A model generated the notes under the pieces. That model made no database searches and was not told the DNA's origin. It saw only the letters and a list, made by a program, of their open reading frames with translations. Source: Apostichopus parvimensis (lineage: Eukaryota; Echinodermata; Holothuroidea; Aspidochirotida; Stichopodidae). From it: a stretch of 20,192 bases of DNA. The first letter of the stretch is position 1. The number at the start of each line of letters is the position of its first letter. Positions 9,701 through 15,700 of the stretch are shown piece after piece. The stretch spans positions 145,669 to 165,860 of the forward strand of contig KN882819.1 of the NCBI GenBank assembly GCA_000934455.1, read 5' to 3'. The position numbers and the translations under genes were made by a program.

Positions 9701-12700
9701 CGGTATAAGCATAGCAACCGAACCCAAAATCATCCGTTTGAAATAAACATAAAATTAATGAATTTGGCCGAGCTTCAAAAATCTGTGAGTTCGGCGAACA
9801 ATGAATTGAGGTATTAGATTTATGTGGACGGTCATTCAGTTTGTTTTTGTCTCACAACCGTTACCGCGTCATTTCTGCAGTGTTGGTCGAATCGGTTCAA
9901 AGAAAATGACATGGGTTCACGTATTTGCGTAGTTTGGTAGTGTTTCGGTTAAGAAATGCAACTGTCTGATATGTGTACAAACAAACACACCTAAGTAATG
10001 CACTTTCAGAAATGCCTGCCCAATTGCAACTGGATGGAGCGGATATTATATAGCTTAACCGGATATCTTGGGTCACAATTAAGTCCACTACCATTCACAT
10101 TACATTTATTTAGAACGCAAGAGGGATCGAAGGAACTCCGAAGGAGGATTATTCTTAAGACCGCACACAGATTTCATGCTGGGAAAATCTCTATGATGAT
10201 GCTTGCTGGAAGGGGAAATTTGATTCAATGCATGCAGCAAAAAAAAAAAAAATTAACTTGCTATATAATGCTAGATGATGCTATAATTTCAGAAATGCTC
10301 AAATTCATACATGTACACAGTACTTAAATGTCCAGGTATTCATAGTGACTTGGAGATGTTTTACCAATTCATATTTTTTTGGAGGTGGGGGAGAAGGGGG
10401 TTCTCTATCAAGTTCTGGCTTAAATATTTCTCTGCATTGTTTCAACATTTATAGCACAGCAAACTTGGGGCTGTACTTTCAACGAGATGTGATGTTGGTT
10501 CTTCCGTCGGGCATGGACATTACAAACTGTTTGTGGATAGCTGTCTGGGATGTTTCTCTCGAGGTATTAACCCATTTTACAGCGGTTTACTCTTGTAGAG
10601 TAGCTTTCGATAGTGTTACAAGGAATATCCTTCCATATTGTATCACCGTTGATAGAATTGATACGGTCCGCCATCTTTTTCATTGGTTTATAACGTCGAT
10701 TGTGGCAGGGAGAGTCACTACAGGTGTACAAGGAATTTTGCAGACGTACAATCCTGTACTGCAGATTAGTTGATTATACCTCGCTAAAACAAACAATAGC
10801 TTCATAAAATGGCCAATGAACTGAAATGTATATTTTTTTGTAAGTATTCATTCGATACCCCTGGATCCTTTATATTTTATTTCATTGGAATTGAGCAGTA
10901 AGTTTATATATATATATATATATTCTGAATACTGTAACCTTGAAAGAGCACTGTCCCGCACCCTTATTTTTATGTTGCATTATACCTGGATTGAGGAGAA
11001 CAATGATGCGTAGGACCGTACAAGGCAGTCATTGCAAATTCAAATACAAACCCATTTAGTTCTGTGATGTTGACATTGTTTTTCTTTTATACTTTTTCTC
11101 TTTGTCTTTTCACACAGTTAGGGTCTAAGCCTTCGTTTAGAATGAGCCTCCTGCAGTGTTGTCATAGCTGTCTATTGAATAACCATGATCTGTTTGTCTC
11201 AGTATTAAGCTGAAAATATAGATTCATAAGATTTTAGGTCAAATCAAGATTGAAGGTCGCCATTGTTTTTTCAAAGTGGTAACAGACTGAAAAAAAAGTA
11301 TAGCGTGAGCAAATGAAGAAAAAAAGGAATGGAATGAAATAAATTATACTGTATTTATGCCATACTGTGTAATTACACAGTCAAAAGAAGCCACCATAAA
11401 TCCACGTGGGAAGGATAAAAATGGGCGCAATTGTAAAGCAGTTGAAGGGGTAAAGATTGTACCTTTTAATCAATCATTTTTTTTTTTTAAAACATGTATG
11501 TCTTCTCTCAGCAACTCAGAAATAAGATAAATAATCTGCATATCTGTGTTTTAATATACAGTTTAATGATGTTACATGTTAAGACATCTCCCCTTGGAAT
11601 TATTTTAATTTTTCCCGACAGATATGTTGAGAATATTTCAGTGATAAAATTGTGCATACTGTAACACTTTCAAGGATCATATTTTGCTCAGATGGGTTAT
11701 TACTGAAAGCACTAGGGTCCTGTATGCAGCATTAATGCTATAGATATTTGTGATATGGGACTTTCCAACCAATCCCCCCCCCCCCAACAATGTCAGCAGA
11801 GGGGCACTCTCATACCGGTCCTATCAAGTGCAGTGAAACTTGACAATTTGCTGTCCTTGACTGCAGCTCATTTAACAGTACCATGAATTGATCACTAATT
11901 TCATTCAAAATTACTGAAGAAGAGATCTCGTGAAACATGTTTGCAAAGTTCTATTTGTTTTAAACACCTTTGGCGAAACTACAGCACCCCAGTGCATCTT
12001 TGTGCAAGTTCATTCATCATGTTGAGTATAGCTTGTCAGCTCTAGCATTAATGCGATCATGTTCAACTTTGATTTAGTGATCTGAAATAGTCCACATAAT
12101 ACATTTAGGACCAATATATGACATCACCATCTCTTGAAAGGCTTGAGTGTCCCGTTGTGTAGCCATTTTGAAATTCTGAACATCATTTTTAATGCTCCCT
12201 GTCATAAACTTTGTGGATTAAAATAGATGAGTATAGTTAAACTCTCGAAAGCTGGGAACTTTTGTGAAGGTTTGATATATATGCATTTAGGTCTTTTTGG
12301 TTTAATATTACGTCATGCATACAGTAAGGGTATAGATCTGTTGTTTTGCTAATTGTGTGAGAATGGCCAATGGAACAGTTGCTTTTGCAAACATGGCCAC
12401 ACATGTGTTGTGAACCACTAAGAAATTGAGTTTCACAATGAGGTCTTTTACTCAGTAAACTCACTGAACTAAATGTTTGATGTTTTCGTTCCAAAGTCCT
12501 CATCGAGTGTTCATGAATTTATCTAGAACTGCAATCACCCAACTTCATAATAAATCTTACACAGGCCGACTGCATGAAGCCAGGATATCACTGGTGGGGA
12601 TTCCTATGTACACCATAGATTCAACTTCTCTGTGTGGGACACTCTAGGATTTAGCTGTCAATAGAAATGAGAGCTGAATCACATGACCGTCACCTGATCT

Positions 12701-15700
12701 TCGTATCTTAACTGTTATGATGTGCTTTCTTTGCAGGTGCATTATGGGTATGTTAACATCTCCTGTGACTTCAAGCCGCCCCAGCGGCAGGACCTCGGCG
12801 GGTTTGCCTTTCGAAGACGACATCGTCTTGGTTACAATTACGACGTGGACAATGTTATCATTGAAAACATCAAACAAGTCACCTTCATGGGTTTTGATGA
12901 TGGCTTACTAAAAGCTCGTTTGTATAATGTTCTGCAAGCTATACAGTATGTGGTGGTATCAAATGGGATGGCTTAATGTAATGCCAGGAATGTGATGATG
13001 TAATGTGAAAAAGCCTTAATATGGTGCTGTGAAGGTATTTTATTATGGTGTCTTAACCGCAGGTTTTTTTTTGAGGAGGGGGGGGGGCGGTCGACCCTGT
13101 AGATTCATCATCTCGATCATATACATCTACATCTCCTATAATTATTACTGTTGTTTAATAAATATTAGGAGTTATTTTGTCCTTGTTTTCTTATTCATTG
13201 TCGAAGGAATCTATGTGATGGTGTTGCATGGCGTGTGGGCACGTGTGTGCGTGTGTATGTATGTATGTGACACTTGCTTGTACAAAGTTTGAAAACATTT
13301 TGCACACAATATCTCAAGAAGTAGAGATTGCAGGAAGTTCTTGGGTCGGTAGCTGCTGTTGGTGAGTAGACAATCTGTAGTGTTTTTCATGAATGTCAAA
13401 GGTCATTTGAGGTCAACAAAGGGAAAAAGTGTGAAAATCTGGTATACATGACATCTTAAGGAAAGTCGCCTTTGCAGTAATAATGTAACAACTTGATGTA
13501 GGTGAGAGCTCATTTAAGGTAATCAGGTGTCAAAACTTGAACTCTATGTAAATACGATATTTCTAGATAGAAAACTGCAGTAGCTGGTGTATATATATAT
13601 ATATATATATATAGCTATGGCTTCTCCATAATGAGTACATGGCCCCTACTGTGTTTGGTGGAGGAAACAGGTCATTTGGTTTAAGATGTTGTTTAAGATG
13701 TCATTTGTATCTAAGTTTCATCAGAAATCACTGCATAGTATATTAAACTGCTCTAAACTCAATATTAAAGACCTCAGTGATGTACAAATTTGAATCAAAA
13801 CACTTTACCTAAACCTTTTACAGTTGCCCCATTAGTGCTTGTTATAACAACAAGTGCATTTATTTGACAGATATTGTCCAAATATTTGCCCAAATATGAT
13901 GCTGATGGAAGGGCATTTAATTCAACAGAGGTCAAAGTCTGGAAACCTTGTTACAAGCTTGCAAACAAAATTTTGGCTAATCATGAATGACTTTTCTGTG
14001 TCCCTAACTGTCGTAGGATTTGACCCTCCATCCTTTAAGTGGCTGAGAAGGTTTTCCACTTTCACTAATGACTGTTATCTGTCACCAACATTCAGAAGGG
14101 TAATACTTTTGCAATGATCAAGTTATCTGGTATGATGTTCTGGTACTTGACTACCAGACACATTTTCGTCAGTTGCTCCATCAATCAAGTGATTCCATAT
14201 ATAATTTTTAAACTTATTAGGCAAGGAATCACTAAGCCTGCTGGCTTTCTGGTTTTAATTACATTTGTTTCTTGTTGGGCAATTCATCAACTTGATTCAG
14301 CTAAATTGATACCCTTATATAAGGAGTGCAGAGTTGGAACATTATCTTATGAGAAAGGCTGTCAGTGAACATTTGTGACCTTTGTCAAGGTAGATTAAAA
14401 GCCAGCCAGGCATACCAAACAATCTTATTATCCCCCCCCCCCTCCCCCTAGGACCTCTCGCGAGGTCGATCGGGGTTAAACTCCTTTTGATTTGAATTTG
14501 AACAAAATTTGAATAGGTCAGTTTAATTATGTGCACCTCTCTTTTTTTCACAGGAACCTCAATATACGCAGTTATTGGAAGTCCAGAGTCACCAGACTGG
14601 AAGATAGAGTTGCTGAAGGAAGATGAGGAAGTGAGAATATCCTTCAAGTGAGAAATTAAGCAATCTAGGCTAGCATAGATCTGCGTTGGAACGATTATGG
14701 CTTTGCCTGCAAGATATTCTCCTTGAATTTCTAATATGCACACGACTAGTCAAAGCATCGTACGTTTTGCAGTATGTACTCTTGTACATGCATCAAAAGG
14801 GTAGAGCAGGGTAAAGTAGAAATTCATTTGTTCATTTGCGTGTAGAGGTGTCTTATTATATCAGTGAATGGCAGCAAGATTATGGTAACCATATCCTGGC
14901 ATGCGTATAATGGTGTTTTCGATGACTGTAGTGCTACAGTTGTTAAGTTTCAAAGTTATAAAGTTGTTAATGCTTTAGTAAGTTCTTATGAGCCAGGTAG
15001 ATTGGAGTGCTTATATGTATCAGAGACAGGTAAGTATCGTTATTCGTGAATACCCAAAACAGTAAGTTTGGGGGAGATTAGATAACTAGGGCATTTATGG
15101 AGACGAGAAAACTAGGGGCCTGTAAGTTATTTGTATTCCTGTTGTATTCCAATGTCAAAGATCATCCTAGATATCTGAAGAACAAAGGAATCTTTATTTT
15201 GCCCATTAGAAATAATGGGTGCAAATTCTGAGTGCTGTTAATGGCTATAGTTGATCTTTTTATTATTAATAATTCTTTTGAGGTTGTGTAACAATAACGA
15301 CATTTGGTATAAAGTTTGGCTCCCTGTAGTGAATGAAAAAGAGAAAATAACAAGTCTACTTTAATATGTACCACCTAAGAGAAGGTTTATGGGCTATGCT
15401 TTTGGATGGGTTTGTGAGGTCAAGTTTTTTCAATATGTGAAATCTTGTGGGCCCGAGGATCCTTGTAGGAGAACAGAGTTTGGTGGGAGGGGCTGGGTTA
15501 CCTTGTAGCCTACATGTATCCACAGACAATTCTCCTGGAAAGTGTCGAGCAGAAATTGAAAGAATATGACCGTATGAATGCTCATCCATCTTTCTTTCAG
15601 AGATTCAAAGCTTTCATTCATGCCAGGTGCCAACCTCACAATGACATTACCTGGTGAATTGACATTCTATGATGTCGACTCTATCGGGATTTGGAGTGGG

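Noticed and set aside
10345..10773. 142-codon open frame taken whole as a gene
   Set aside because: Only 10455-10563 shows DM13 features. The part before it has a G-rich tract and the part after the GTATTA donor does not resemble the domain, while exon 5 continues it in phase.
11757..11766. GGGACTTTCC as a kappa-B enhancer site
   Set aside because: A perfect consensus, but a single 10-mer deep in a 2-kb intron next to a C-run, with no clustered partner sites; chance is a sufficient explanation.
13854..14368. Two adjoining open frames on the + strand
   Set aside because: No domain-like composition, no splice fit with the phase-1 to phase-1 join of exons 5 and 6; consistent with chance frames in an intron.
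14342..14743. 133-codon minus-strand open frame
   Set aside because: It overlaps exon 6 antisense and includes a poly-Gly/Arg stretch from the C-rich run; it is a shadow frame.
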